Positions 10,396 through 21,109 of a DNA stretch of 64,000 bases are shown piece by piece; position 1 is the first letter of the stretch, and every line of letters starts with the position of its first letter. A model generated the notes under the pieces. It was not told where the DNA came from. It searched no databases and worked only from the letters and a program-made list of their open reading frames with translations. Both the position numbers and the translations under genes were made by a program. The stretch covers positions 372,001 to 436,000 of the forward strand of contig BCKT01000010.1 in the NCBI GenBank assembly GCA_003116875.1, written 5' to 3'. This DNA comes from Takashimella koratensis (lineage: Eukaryota; Basidiomycota; Tremellomycetes; Trichosporonales; Tetragoniomycetaceae).

Positions 10396-12682
10396 ATGCG
10401 CACGGCTCAGACACTCTACGCTGTCCTTGGGGCGCTCGCGTCGACTTCGATCCTAGTCTCAGCATCGTCCCCTCTTCGCGGCGTCGATCCAGCTTGTGCG
10501 TATCGCATCCTCCACCTGTTCTATTCCCCTGCCTCCTTTCTCCACCCTTTCGCCTGCCAGCTCTCCCCTTTCTCGCTGACATTGTTATCTTGGTATCAAA
10601 ACCACCAGTCGCATCACACTACAGCCCTGGCCATACGTTCACATGTATCGACGGGTCCCGCTCCATCCCATTCAGTGCAGTCAATGACGACTATTGCGAT
10701 TGTCCCGACGGGAGCGACGAGCCAGGGACCAGCGCGTGCGAGGGTCGAGAGCGCGCGTGGTTCTGGTGTGAGAACAAGGGGCATGTCCCTGGTCGTGTCA
10801 GAGCAGGGCGCGTTAACGACGGGATCTGCGGTGAGTCGAGATTAGCAGTATCATGAGGGCGGCGGCGTTGGTTCAAGAAAGAAAGGAGCTGAATTAGAGT
10901 AGACCCCGAGTGCTGCGATGGTTCAGAGGAGTGGGCGACGGGCGCATGTGCCGATCGGTGTGCGGAGATCGGTCGCGAGTACCGCGAACGCATCGAAACC
11001 GAGGCCAAGGTCCGCAAGACTGTGAGTGTGGTCCTACTGCTGGACTTTCGGTGCACCAGCAGTTATAGCTTCTCCCCCGTTAGCCAAGTTGACCACGGTG
11101 AGCGTACAGGGCGCCAAGATCCGCTCGACCTACGTCAAGCACGCGGTGAAAGAGCGCGAGCGACTTCAGGCTGAGTTGGCGAGCAAGCAAGCCGAGCTCA
11201 AAGCCAAGGAGAAAGATGTTGAAGCGGCACGTGGTAAGTAGCGCCAATCCAGCTGCGTGATTCTCGATTTTGGACCCAGCTGATCGTGTACCAGTCCACC
11301 TCGAGTCGTCCGAGGCAGCGAGCAAAGAAGACCTCGAGAAGAAACGTGCCACTCGTGAGTCGAGCTAGATGTTTTGAACCATTACCTAGCTCACTTGACC
11401 AGCCTTGTTCCAATCCCTCGTCAAGCACCGCGAAACACTCACGCGGCTCCGAGCACAGCGTGACCAGATTCAGTCCAAGCTCGATACCGTCCTCGGGATC
11501 CTGGACGAGTTGAGCAAAGGGTATAATCCAAATTATCAGGATATGGCGGTCAAGGCTGCAGTCGTGGGGTATCAGGAGCTTGTGGCTCCCCCCAGCGAAG
11601 GCGAGGGCGAGAATGTGAATACAGAGGTTGGAGTTGAGGTTACGGATAAGGAATTGGACGATTTGGGGAAACAGGATCTGGACTCGCTGTTGCTCCTTGA
11701 TACTGATACCCCTGCGCCACTGCGTGAGTCTGATCAGCTAGCTGTCACGAGATCTTAGCTAACGTCAACGCAGTGTTCAAAATTGACGAGTACATTCCCG
11801 ACTCGCTATATGACTACTACGACGCACTTCGAGACTACGCGATCGATCTGCTGTTGCGGATTGGATGGATTGGCACCGGCCAGGTCAACGCTGTCGAGGG
11901 CGCTCGTGAGTAATCTATTTTGATGAGAAAATGGTACATCGCTAACACCCGTCACTGCCACAGACGTCGCAGCGGCCCGTGAGCGCTTCAATGAGTTGAC
12001 AAAAGATGTCAACCGCCTTGGTGCCGATATCAAGTCCACTCAAGGAACCCTTGACCGAATGCGCGAAGATTATGGACCCGAGGGGGAGTGGAAGAAACTG
12101 GACGGGCAGTGTGTCGACACCGTTGCTGGAGAGTGAGTCAAACTGTCAAACGTCATTCCCTGGTCGTAGCTGATCATGCCCAGTTACACATACGAGATCT
12201 GTTGGTTCGGGAAGGCTACCCAGAAGAGCAACAAGGACCACTCGTCCAACAACCTCGGGTATGTCGGACGGGATAGACAGATGCCCAGACTTTGATATCT
12301 GCCTTGATTGTCATATTGACTGTATTCCTAACAGGTCGTTCATGGGCTGGAACGTGTCTGCGGAGCACGGGACCTACAACTACTATACAAGGCAACAGTA
12401 CAAGAATGGGTGAGTCCTGACCAGACGGGATCGTAGCAGCCGCTGACAAACATCAGTGCGAAATGCTGGAACGGACCCTTGCGCTCTGTCATGGTAGGTC
12501 CCACAGCTGTATGGTTTATCGCATAGAGCTGACAATCTGCTCAGCTTGACCTCTCATGCGGAACGACCAACGCAATCTTGTCCGTGTCCGAGCCGGAAAA
12601 GTGCGAGTACAGGTTCAAAGCGACCACCCCGGCCCTGTGCTGGCCAATAGATTCCAAGGAAGGTGTCCGAGACGAGCTGTGA
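10396..12682 (+). CDS. GTB1: glucosidase II beta subunit (ER)
   Basis: Non-catalytic subunit that retains and activates glucosidase II, the ER enzyme that trims glucoses from N-glycans for the calnexin cycle. Twelve exons: 10396-10495, 10609-10830, 10900-11021, 11110-11233, 11295-11354, 11403-11723, 11774-11905, 11964-12132, 12184-12258, 12335-12409, 12457-12493 and 12545-12682 (524 residues). A signal peptide opens the protein (MRTAQTLYAVLGALASTSIL). LDL-receptor-class-A-like repeats follow, with NDDYCDCPDGSDEPGTSAC and PECCDGSEEW. A long charged coiled coil comes next (KHAVKERERLQAELASKQAE), then a C-terminal MRH-like (mannose-6-phosphate receptor homology) domain with TYEICWFG, YKNGAKCWNG and LDLSCG. 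The last four residues are RDEL, an ER retrieval signal of the HDEL/KDEL type. The gene is convergent with the MAPR-fold gene, 107 bases apart. Confidence 0.93.
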
Positions 12683-12789
12683 TCTCCCTAGACGTATAAG
12701 TGTCTTGAATCATAACGAAAAAGATGAAACATGCAATGCATCGTGTGGTCATGGACACTAGATGGGGACTAGAATGTCGGGTCAGGCGC

Positions 12790-13997
12790 TCATGAGCGCG
12801 CTCCATGGGCGTGGATCTTTCGACGCCGATTGGGGTTCGCTGGTTTTGGTTGAGGACCGTGAGCGCCGGCTGGTGGACCCTGGTCCGACGAGCCCTCGCC
12901 AGGTGCGGGGTCGGTGTTGCATGGCTCTGGGATGGGCGAGGACGGGTCGATAGGAGGGAGCGCGACGTGACCGATGTGTACGTATTTCTCGTGTTTGGCG
13001 AAGAATGTCTTCCAGTTTTCCAAAGCCTAGAAAGCAGTTGGTCAGGTGGGGAGAGAAGGTGGGTAGAGCGATAGACTCACTTTGAGTTGGTCTTCGTCAA
13101 GACCGCGGATATCGTGAGTCAGGTGGGTCTGGAAACATCCTGTCGTGTATGCTCGAGACGCATCTCGACCCGCCCTGTCGTGCGTCAGCTATCAGTGGTT
13201 CGAATTTAACAGCTGACAGCTGAAGAAAACAGTCCCACACCCTATGCAAGTCTCCACTCACATCATGTTGTAGCTCCCGCCGTGCCCATAGATCCTTCGA
13301 TTGGCAGTAACATCAAACACCTCTCCACCAATCGCGACCCAAACATCCTCCTCTGCCCTTCCATCATGTTTCGCCAGCTCGTCCATCGAGAATGTCTGTA
13401 GCCTTACTCTCCAAGGGTTGACCGGCAAATGGCGGAGATACTTGACCACCTGGGGCGTGAGGTGAAAGTCGTACGATCCCGTCAAGAAGTGGCCGAGAAG
13501 CGGTACGAACAGCGAGAGGACCAACAACGTCGACCAGGAGAACGAAGATCCGCCATTCGCTTGACGAGCAGCTCGACGCTGTTGTCGAGCTAAAGCGTCG
13601 GCTTCGACTCGGCGTTGACGCTCGAGTCGAGCTCGTTGCGCGGAGAGCATCGCTTGGTTCGCAGGCTTGTCGGTGACTAGCCGCCCGGAGGTATCGCGCA
13701 CTTGGTCGTAGATCTCCTCACCGGCCGCTTTTCCCGGTCGCGTCCGCTGTCGTGCTGCGAGGTGGGAATGGAACGAGAATGAGATGAAACGCAGCAAGGC
13801 ACAGGTGGAGTTGTCGTTAGTTTGGTTGATGCTGCGTCAAGTTGGACTACGCCGCGGGAAGAGAAACTTGGAATGGAGAGTGATGGAGACGGCTATTTGC
13901 GCAGAGGCTGGGTTCACTCACCTCCGGGGTAGTCGTCCCATTCCCCATTGACATAGATGTCTTCCTCCTGGTCATCCTTTTGCTGCTTGCTCGCCAT
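12790..13997 (-). CDS. membrane-anchored cytochrome-b5-like heme/steroid-binding (MAPR) protein
   Basis: Exons, from the start: 13922-13997, 13262-13754, 13081-13174 and 12790-13026 (299 residues). A basic, Arg/Gln-rich N-terminal half leads into one hydrophobic segment at about residues 97-118 (STLLVLSLFVPLLGHFLTG). The cytochrome-b5/MAPR fold follows: FSMDELAKHDG, VWVAIGGEVFDVTANRRIYG, GGSYNMMAGRDASRAYTTG. It ends with ALENWKTFFAKHEKYVHIGH, the usual last helix and strand. The C-terminus is Pro/Ala-rich with a basic patch. Members such as Dap1/PGRMC1 and CYB5D2 bind heme and support sterol synthesis through cytochrome P450. Which branch this one belongs to cannot be settled by eye. The classical b5 axial histidine pair is not obvious, which fits MAPR rather than true b5. 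Confidence 0.8.
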
Positions 13998-14290
13998 CGT
14001 CGTGGTGTTCAGTCGTTGTGGGTGGTGGATACCGCTGGCAAATGAGAAAAGCGGTGAAGCGCGACGACGGACCTGCTGGTGGGATGAAACACGCTACAAC
14101 CGGGGTCGGTGATCAGCAATTCATTCCTGGAGTTGTAATCCCTGCTGCGATCTGATTAGGAATCTGATTAGGAATGGATGCCGGCGGTCTTACCAAACCC
14201 TGAAGCGAACGTTTGGCTGCGTTTCATTCTTCCTCCACCTGGGACTATTTCTCCTCCTCTCCATCCTTCACAACCACCACAACGACCACG

Positions 14291-16341
14291 ATGAGCTCGT
14301 TCCAGGTGGACAACCTCACCCTCATCCTCCTCGCCGCCCTCGCGGTACTCTTGCTCTACTCGAGACTCAAGCCGACTCCGACCGTTCACCCGCTCTTGCT
14401 CGGGAAACAGAGCGAGGTCAGCGCCGTTCGCAAACCAGGAGAGACGGGCATCTACCGCGCCTTTGCAACGGGCCAAGGGACACCTGTGAGTGGGCGCTAT
14501 CCTTTACTCATGCGACAACCTCCGCGTCCAGCTACGATCTGGCTTGTACCTAGTATGAGCTGCGCTAACGACCCCAGCTGCAAGTCCGCCCAGCGTCCTC
14601 GCTCAAAACAATCCAAGATGTCATCCCTAGCACGGGCCACCCTCGCTGTATCCTCGACACCGAGCTGACCGACGAGGGACTCACCGAAATCACCCGACTC
14701 CTCCCTCTCGGCCTCGCCGCGCTTTTCCCTACCCAGTTCGCCTCATCCGGTGGCCCCATCGTCACTCTTCTCCCTCCTACCCCATCCACCTCCCTACCTC
14801 TTCTCCTCCTCTCCCTTGCTAGCAAGCCGTCCCACCCACTCGTCATTCTCCCTAGCCCGCTGTTCCTCACCCACGCCCTCACCTCGCCGCCCGCGGGGAC
14901 CTACCCTTCCCTCGTGGTGGTACACGAGAGCATCGCGGAGGAAGTCATCGAGCAGACTTGGGAAGACTGCGGGGGATCAACAGCGGTGCTCCTCGTTGGT
15001 GACCCGGAGAAGAAATGCCGAGTCGTCGCGGCGGCAGAAAGCAGGGGGATGGTCGTACACTGGTGGGAAGAGGTCTGGGATGCGGCGTCCAAGGCTTCCG
15101 AGGCGGCTCCAGAGGCTGCTGAGGACGCTGCGCAGTACGGTGACGTCCACAGCTACTTCTACACCAAAAACGGCGAAGACCCAGTCGTCATCAAAGCTAC
15201 GCACATGGTGAGTCGCCTAAACGGTCGAGGCTGACAATACAGAACGTCACTGCAGGTATTGCTGGACTTCTTTCTCTCTTCCCAGCGGACAAACGTCCCT
15301 CTGCTGCGCTGCACGACGTCGTCGCGAGCGGTGTCCGTATTGACTCGCCATTGGGCATGACCATTGCACTTGCCAGCATCTGGAGCGGTAGGTGGTTTTT
15401 TATACTGTCATGTCAACTGCTAATACCTTTTAGGCGCCGGGTTCCGGCTCATCGGAGCTCCAGCCGCGACGTGGGATGGGGTCGATGACGAAGGCGAGGT
15501 CGCTGAGCTCGAAGCTCTTGTCAGATCTGACCAGCCAAGGCCATCTATTCTCTTCTTGTGGGTCCAGCTAGCCCTTCCCTGAACAAAGCTGACAGCCACC
15601 AGGTCCTCTCGTCACCACACTGCTCTTCTTGCTCACCTCCACACGACGGTGATCAAGCACCCCTTGGCGTCCCTGGCCGTGCGTCACAAGCTGTCCGCCC
15701 TGCGTGCGGGCCAAGTTGGGCGCGATGGCGTCCTGGAGCAGCTCGTGTGGAAGCAGACGAGAAACGATATCCTCGGTGGGCTCGCTGGCGAGTCCCTCCG
15801 CTCTGTTGTGATTGTGGGAGGTAAGTGCAAGCTTTCTCTTGCGTTGTCCAAGCCATTTCCTCTGTTTTGCTCCTAGCTGACATACCACAGACGCTCCGCT
15901 CCCCGAAACCCTGACCCTCTCGCACGTCCTCCTCTCCGTCCCACTCACTCGCCTCCACTCGTCCCCCTTCTCCGCTGGCCCCGTCTTTGTCTCTCACTTC
16001 TACGACGTCCAGACGCATGCCATTCCCGAGGTGTGGAACCAGCTTCGACTGGGCAAGGGCGTTGACCGCGTTCACTGCGGGCCTCCAGCCAGCAACGTTG
16101 AGGTCATCCTCAAGGGCGCCGGTGTGGAGAAGGAGGGGAAAGAGCCGCTGGAGGGGAGGATCTGGATTAGGGGACCGGGTGTCCTCGAGGTCGTCGGTGC
16201 TGATGGACTAGAAGGGTGAGTAGTGACTCGGTATCATGGATTCGGTCTTGTGTGTAAGCTGATGGCGGCAGGTGGATTGATATTGGTGAAGACGCAAAAG
16301 TCCAGACAAACGGAACGTTCATTGTCGGACCGCTGGTTTAG
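14291..16341 (+). CDS. acyl-CoA synthetase-like (ANL fold) protein, probably degenerate
   Basis: Exons: 14291-14485, 14578-15207, 15243-15387, 15434-15557, 15603-15820, 15891-16215 and 16272-16341 (568 residues). An N-terminal membrane segment (LTLILLAALAVLLLYSRL) precedes VHPLLLGKQSEVSAVRKPGE and IYRAFATGQGTPLQVRPASS, the opening typical of fungal long-chain fatty-acid-CoA ligase-like proteins. The middle keeps the layout of an AMP-binding domain, including VIKATHMNVTAGIAGLLSLF, where active ligases have the nucleotide loop and THRN motif. The Ser/Thr/Gly-rich P-loop that binds ATP is not recognisable at that place. The protein is shorter than standard ACSL enzymes (usually 640-720). I infer a membrane-bound ligase relative that may have lost or altered adenylation activity. 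Confidence 0.6.
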
Positions 16342-16869
16342 ATGTCGATAAACGAGTCGCTATGAAATTCTTGACGAACTGTTCATGCATCCGATGCTAT
16401 TGCAAGTGCTTCAGAGTGGAGTTGCTCAAAACTAACTCGCAAAGAACAGGCTATGCCGTCGAGAACGCCTCACACAAAGATAGCAATTGCACAACCAGTC
16501 ATCCGAGGCAGTACTGGCGGATCGACAGCTGTTCTGACTTTCAACCCAAGCTCAACTCACCTTTGAAATCTGCTTCGACCACCCATGGTTGAACGACTTC
16601 ACATGATTCGTGTTGAAGAAATTTGGTCAGAGATCATTGCGCCTACGCATAGCCGATGACAACGACAAGTTCCACGACTCTCACGCTCCTGAAGTGAAGG
16701 ATCTCTCTTTTCAGATAGATGAGCATGGTAGACGAGCTGTCAATACACCTTTCGTTCCAGCACTGATTGTCTATCAATAGTCACGCTTTCGATGCTCGTT
16801 ACACCTCGATGTTCTCACACAGGTCTTGAGGATATAAACGGACTATGACCGCGTCCCAGTCACAAATGA
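16342..16869. other. intergenic region before the paralogue array
   Basis: About 530 bases with no gene that I can support. Base composition shifts from the GC-rich housekeeping genes to a more even mix. The open frames are short and show no family blocks. It probably holds the terminator of the acyl-CoA-synthetase-like gene and decayed array DNA. Confidence 0.4.
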
Positions 16870-17795
16870 CAGACATGACTAATGCGCACCGATCAGCTAT
16901 TGCTAAACGTGGAATCGATGTATTTAGGAGGATCTCTCTTCACCACTCCTTGGGTGAGAGACCGAACACTCGTTTTCGAGGACTTTGAATCGGAGAACCC
17001 GTGGACTACTCATACAAGTGTTGCTCGTTTGGACCGCCATAGCCTTGATAGCAAATTCTCGTCGAGTTTTCAGCGCCACGTGTGAGAGACAAATACATCA
17101 CTGGTGAACTATACATCTTCGACCCCTACAACAAGACATTTGAAGAAAGCCATTGTTTCAACGCCGTTGACTAGGTATCGAACGTTATTGGAAATTTGCA
17201 AGACGTATTTGGGGTATACAACAACCTCCTCTATAGACTCGCGCGGACAACTTAGGGTCGAGTGAACGATCAAATCGACTTGTTGCCGTATTTGCTCACG
17301 TTTAGGGCCAGCGCCATGACGTTCTGTCTCGCCAGTTACATAGATCTCTCAAATTGGGGCTCAGCCGAGGTTGACGAACCAAACGCTAAGATGGTGTTTC
17401 GCAAGATGTCTTCCTGTACCGAACAGTCATAACGGGATCAAACTTTCCAGTCGACGAATGAGTCATCGAATCAAACTAGACCAAAACAGCGTCAAGCTCT
17501 TCCCTTCCGTCTTGATAACCCCTGCTGGCACGGCATAGGTGGAGGAGGGCATACCTTTTGATGAAGGACACCTGTATGACGAAGACAAAACGTGGGGGAA
17601 AGAGATACTTCATGCCGTCAAAGCGTAGCGCTACAACCCAAGCTCCAGGGGCAAGGAGCTTATCGAGACAGCTCTGTCTGGGGTTCATATACTGTATGTA
17701 ACATCGACGTTCTTGTCAACAAGAGGCTGGAAGAGTTTCAGGAGGACCCCGTCCCGGCTCACCAGATGGCAAGTGATGGTTAACGAGGATGGTAC
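16870..17795 (+). pseudogene. relic of an array paralogue (group 1)
   Basis: Decayed copy of the intronless family that fills 18.2-27.7 kb. In order along the strand I can match YLGGSLFTTPWVRDRTLVFEDF (N-terminal block; split over two frames with its neighbours), GELYIFDPYNKTFEE at about 17110-17155, DVFGVYNNLLYRLAR at about 17200-17250, SVKLFPSVLITPAGTA at about 17490-17540, RYNPSSRGKELIE at about 17630-17665, and DVLVNKRLEEFQED at about 17705-17750. These align in the same order with the copy at 19679-20569 (ELYIFDPNGERFE, VLDDVLSNLARS, SVLFYPSILMAPDGSA, RYIPSTSQKALIE, DLVNERVEELRE). Several stops and frame changes separate the blocks, one of them a TAG where the intact relative has Trp. 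It is not translatable. Confidence 0.8.
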
Positions 17796-18154
17796 AGTAC
17801 AGATCTTGGTTCTCGTTTAAGTTTCTTTGCTTGCCTATCCACAATATCGGATCCGTACGCGGAGGACTGCTAGGTACAGTGGCAATTAAAACATTACAGA
17901 CATCACCGCAATGTGCGCAACAAAGCCAATGAGAAATGTGCCCAGGATCACCAAAGCTCGAGGCGCGAACTACCTTCCACTTTATTCCCAGAATGTCGGT
18001 AATTCGGGGTAGCACTCCCCTTTCATCAATTGTTGTAGTGGAGAACCAGCCGTAAAAGCCAAGGCTGACTCATCATTCAACTCCCGCTGCATACAGTCGA
18101 CCCCCTATGGCCTTCCAGACCAGCCCACCCCTTACGTCTTGACCCCATCCTCAA
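17796..18154. other. spacer and presumed promoter of array copy A
   Basis: About 360 bases between the relic and copy A. I see no coding block of the family here. The last 100 bases before the ATG are CA/CT-rich, as in other leaders in this window. Confidence 0.35.
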
Positions 18155-19180
18155 ATGGTGAACTTCTTTTTCACACTGTTCACAACCTCTACCGCCAGTC
18201 CCACTGAGAGATTCAACAACATGGCAGAGAGTAACGACGGTACGTCCGACCCGGAAGAAACAGCGAACATGGTTGAGAGCGTCGATACCGGGCCTTGGAA
18301 CTTCGACGCCATGGTCGACAGCCTCGAAAGTTTGCGCAAAGTACCAATTCCCATTGTCGACAAACGTCAGTTGACGTCGGGCACGACGCCCACCACACTC
18401 AAGGTCACCAAAGGCCTCAAGTCGTCTCACCCTACCGAGCCCTCCACGTCTGAGCAATTGGTTTTTCATGACTTGTCACTTCGCTTGAAGAGCACCGACG
18501 TCGAAGGAACACTACGGATTTCTTGCGACGACGCTTCCAAGTACACCCTGTACCCCATGTCCAACGGCTCGTGCGTCGCCGAAGTCCTCGACCTCCCCAT
18601 CAGAGTTGCACAAATTCTCGAACCTCATCCTTGGAAGCTTCCCGAGGCAAGTCCACTCTTTACCGAGTACTACGCTCTCATGAATGACCTGGCGGAGTCT
18701 CTGCAAACGGATTCTGGCAGCTCCCGCCATTCGATGACTGTCCAAAAGACTCACGCCGATGACAGAAAGACGACAACTCTCATTCTCTCGATCTCTTCCC
18801 CGATGCAGATGAAGATGAACAGCCCCAGTACTCTACTGGAGCTCTCCATGGGAGGCACACCGGTGGGTATGCTGAACGTTCGGTTCGAGTGGGAACTTGA
18901 CAAAGAGAGTGCGGATGCGTTTGTCGAGTTTCTGTGGACCCTTTCCGCCTTACCCGACAAAACGACGATCGAGAGCAGCCTGCAGGATTGGTCCAGGTCT
19001 CGGAAGAACAGACACCTTCAGTCCCATCGCCTTCTCCAAGGCGTCTACTCATTCCTAGTTTGCATCCAGGGAGAAATCGACGCTTACATGGAAAACCGAA
19101 GAGAGGGGAGCGTGGAGCAAGAGGATGATCATGCGGTACAAACCTCTTCCGAGTATTCCGTTCAAGCCTCAGATCTTTAG
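18155..19180 (+). CDS. array paralogue A, intronless, unknown function (341 aa)
   Basis: Function unknown. Single open frame of 341 codons; a second in-frame Met at 18221 (MAESNDGTSDPEE) would give 319 residues and may be the true start. It is the most diverged member of the group with copies B, C and D. Shared features are a helix YYALMNDLAESLQ in the middle (B has VYQVLDDVLSNLARSLE), then LILSISSPMQMK and LLELSMGGTPVGM (B has LILSTPDGMDRIK and MGLEIEIGGQSVL), and a C-terminal helix VYSFLVCIQGEIDAYMENR. The predicted make-up is two beta-rich halves joined by a helix and a polar linker. No signal peptide, membrane segment, zinc ligands or known catalytic motif is visible. The C-terminal 20 residues are Ser/Gln/Asp-rich. 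Confidence 0.6.
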   Translation: MVNFFFTLFTTSTASPTERFNNMAESNDGTSDPEETANMVESVDTGPWNFDAMVDSLESLRKVPIPIVDKRQLTSGTTPTTLKVTKGLKSSHPTEPSTSEQLVFHDLSLRLKSTDVEGTLRISCDDASKYTLYPMSNGSCVAEVLDLPIRVAQILEPHPWKLPEASPLFTEYYALMNDLAESLQTDSGSSRHSMTVQKTHADDRKTTTLILSISSPMQMKMNSPSTLLELSMGGTPVGMLNVRFEWELDKESADAFVEFLWTLSALPDKTTIESSLQDWSRSRKNRHLQSHRLLQGVYSFLVCIQGEIDAYMENRREGSVEQEDDHAVQTSSEYSVQASDL

Positions 19181-19678
19181 CAATGCTCAATCCCCCCCCC
19201 GCCCCCCCTCCCCAACTTCTGCTCCCGACTCTGTTGCATGACCATTCTCGCACTCTGTCCATATACCCATTTCAATAGCGAGTGCACCCAGAGCACCGAT
19301 GCACCTCGGATGTACAGTTGTGCATTGTCTTACAAAACAAGGATCAGCGGGCAGGCGGTAATCACCGCGGTCCACTACCGCGCATACTAGCCCTCCTTTG
19401 CGACGTTGTCGTCCTTTGTGAGAAAACACCCTTCCGGACTTTAGTGAATGCCGCTTTGCCTTGTTAGGCGGCATAAACCCTCACGAGGCTCTCTTCGGTA
19501 TGACCTTTGTTACCGGAGCTTCAAGTACTCCTTTGTTTATACTGTGAGATAAAAAGAAAGTCACCTCCAGAATCGCCGCTTGCTACAGTATATAACGCAG
19601 CTCTCATTCGCGCTCACCTCACCCCACATTCTTCACAACGACTTACATCAGTGAACCCCATACATTGCTCAGACTTTC
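19181..19678. other. spacer and presumed promoter of array copy B
   Basis: About 500 bases without a gene. It has a poly-C run just after copy A (about 19193-19208). A TATA-like stretch (ACAGTATATAACG) lies near 19585, about 95 bases before the ATG of copy B, followed by a CA/CT-rich leader. The TATA call rests on sequence only. Confidence 0.4.
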
Positions 19679-20569
19679 ATGTCGTCACAAGACACCCTCT
19701 TTGCCCTACCCTTTGCGGGTCAACAAACCCTCATCTTCAGGGATTTCCAACGCGAAGACACTCACGTTTCATACACAAGCATTTGGCATGGTAAAAACCA
19801 AAAATCTGAAAAAGGATACTCTTTTTATTTTGAGGCTCCTCTAGTGGATACGGAGCTCAATGTAGAGGTGACTGACGAGTTATACATTTTCGACCCCAAC
19901 GGCGAGCGATTTGAAACAACGTATTTTCAGACCGCTGTCGACGACGCACCCGGAGTGACGGAGAAGTGACAAGATGTTTACCAAGTCCTGGACGACGTCT
20001 TGAGCAATCTCGCGCGGTCTCTAGAGAGCAACATCACCGCCAAGCTTTCTAAGAGAAGGGACAGCACTAGCTTTGGAGCCAACGCAAGTACATTGCGTTT
20101 GCGGGCTGGTACCAAGAGCCGAGACAACGGTAAGGGCAAGAGCAAGGCTGACGACGAGGAGGACCAACGACAGTCCACAGCTACTCAAATTCGCAGACTC
20201 ATCCTTTCCACTCCAGACGGTATGGACAGGATAAAATTCGAGAGGAATTGGATGGGTCTCGAAATCGAGATTGGTGGACAGAGCGTACTGTTCTACCCTT
20301 CCATTCTAATGGCACCTGATGGGTCCGCGACAGCGGAAAGTGGCCTTTACATTGCCGACTGGATTCCATATCGCCAAGAGATGTTAAGCGTCATCGATTC
20401 ATGGCGCTACATCCCGAGCACCTCACAAAAGGCTTTGATCGAGAAAACTCTGCCCAAGATCGATGCTCTGTATTCAGAGATTGAAGATCTTGTCAACGAA
20501 AGGGTCGAAGAGCTTCGGGAGGAGAGTAACAATGATGAAGCGGTTGATGAAATGGAGATTGACAAATGA
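19679..20569 (+). pseudogene. array paralogue B with one in-frame stop
   Basis: Same frame throughout from ATG 19679 to the stop at 20567-20569, except for one TGA at 19967-19969 (codon context GAG AAG TGA CAA GAT). Without it the product would have 296 positions. Before the stop: MSSQDTLFALPFAGQQTLIF, GYSFYFEAPL, ELYIFDPNGERFE. After it: VYQVLDDVLSNLARSLE, a basic/acidic linker, LILSTPDGMDRIKFERNWMG, EIGGQSVLFYPSILMAPDG, LYIADWIPYRQEMLSVIDSW, and an acidic C-terminal helix. Copies C and D are open at the aligned place. The simplest reading is a recent nonsense change, possibly CGA to TGA; a sequencing error or programmed readthrough cannot be excluded. The rest shows no decay, so the event is young. 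Confidence 0.7.
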
Positions 20570-21109
20570 TGAGGGATAGATCCCGGTATGCATGCTGGTT
20601 TAAACAGTCCGAATACACTTTGGTGACGACCAGCGATTGCCCGTGTCCTCCGCACCATTATTGCCACCCTTCACTCCATACGTCACTAATGGACCGGCAT
20701 TTTGTACGGCTATGCACCGCTCGGCGGTTAAATTGCTCAAACCTGCATGACTAAGGAGTGCAAAATTACCACCGAGACAAAACTGCGGAGGCTCACCTTG
20801 GACAACACGGGAGCGCAACATCTTTTCAGCCTGTCCTTTCACAACCAAAAATGCCTCCGAGATAGAGCGAGGCATAACCTTTTAGGCAGCGTCATGGATA
20901 CCGAGTCGTCCATTGACTCCAGAGGGTGTAGTCATGACATAGAGGATGACAAAAGTGTCCTTCCCTTTGCTCTTCGAGTCCAAATCCCACCAAGCTGTTG
21001 TCCAACGGGTTATAAGCAATCGGTCTCCTCTCAAGTCTCTTCCTCAACTGAGACATTCACTCACACCTTGATCAGCAACAAGCATCATTACAAGACCAAT
21101 CTGAGCATC
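20570..21109. other. spacer between array copies B and C
   Basis: About 540 bases. The frame of copy C is open upstream to 20747, but this part (with KLRRLTLDNTG and SFHNQKCLRD) matches none of the family blocks. The family start motif appears only at 21110, so I treat 20747-21109 as leader rather than coding sequence. Confidence 0.45.

Noticed and set aside
19967..19969. Programmed stop-codon readthrough or selenocysteine in copy B
   Set aside because: The context TGA CAA is not the known TGA CTA readthrough motif, no selenocysteine element is visible, and fungi generally lack that system.
20747..21109. N-terminal extension of array copy C
   Set aside because: Open frame only; the conserved start of B and D aligns with 21110, and nothing upstream matches the family.
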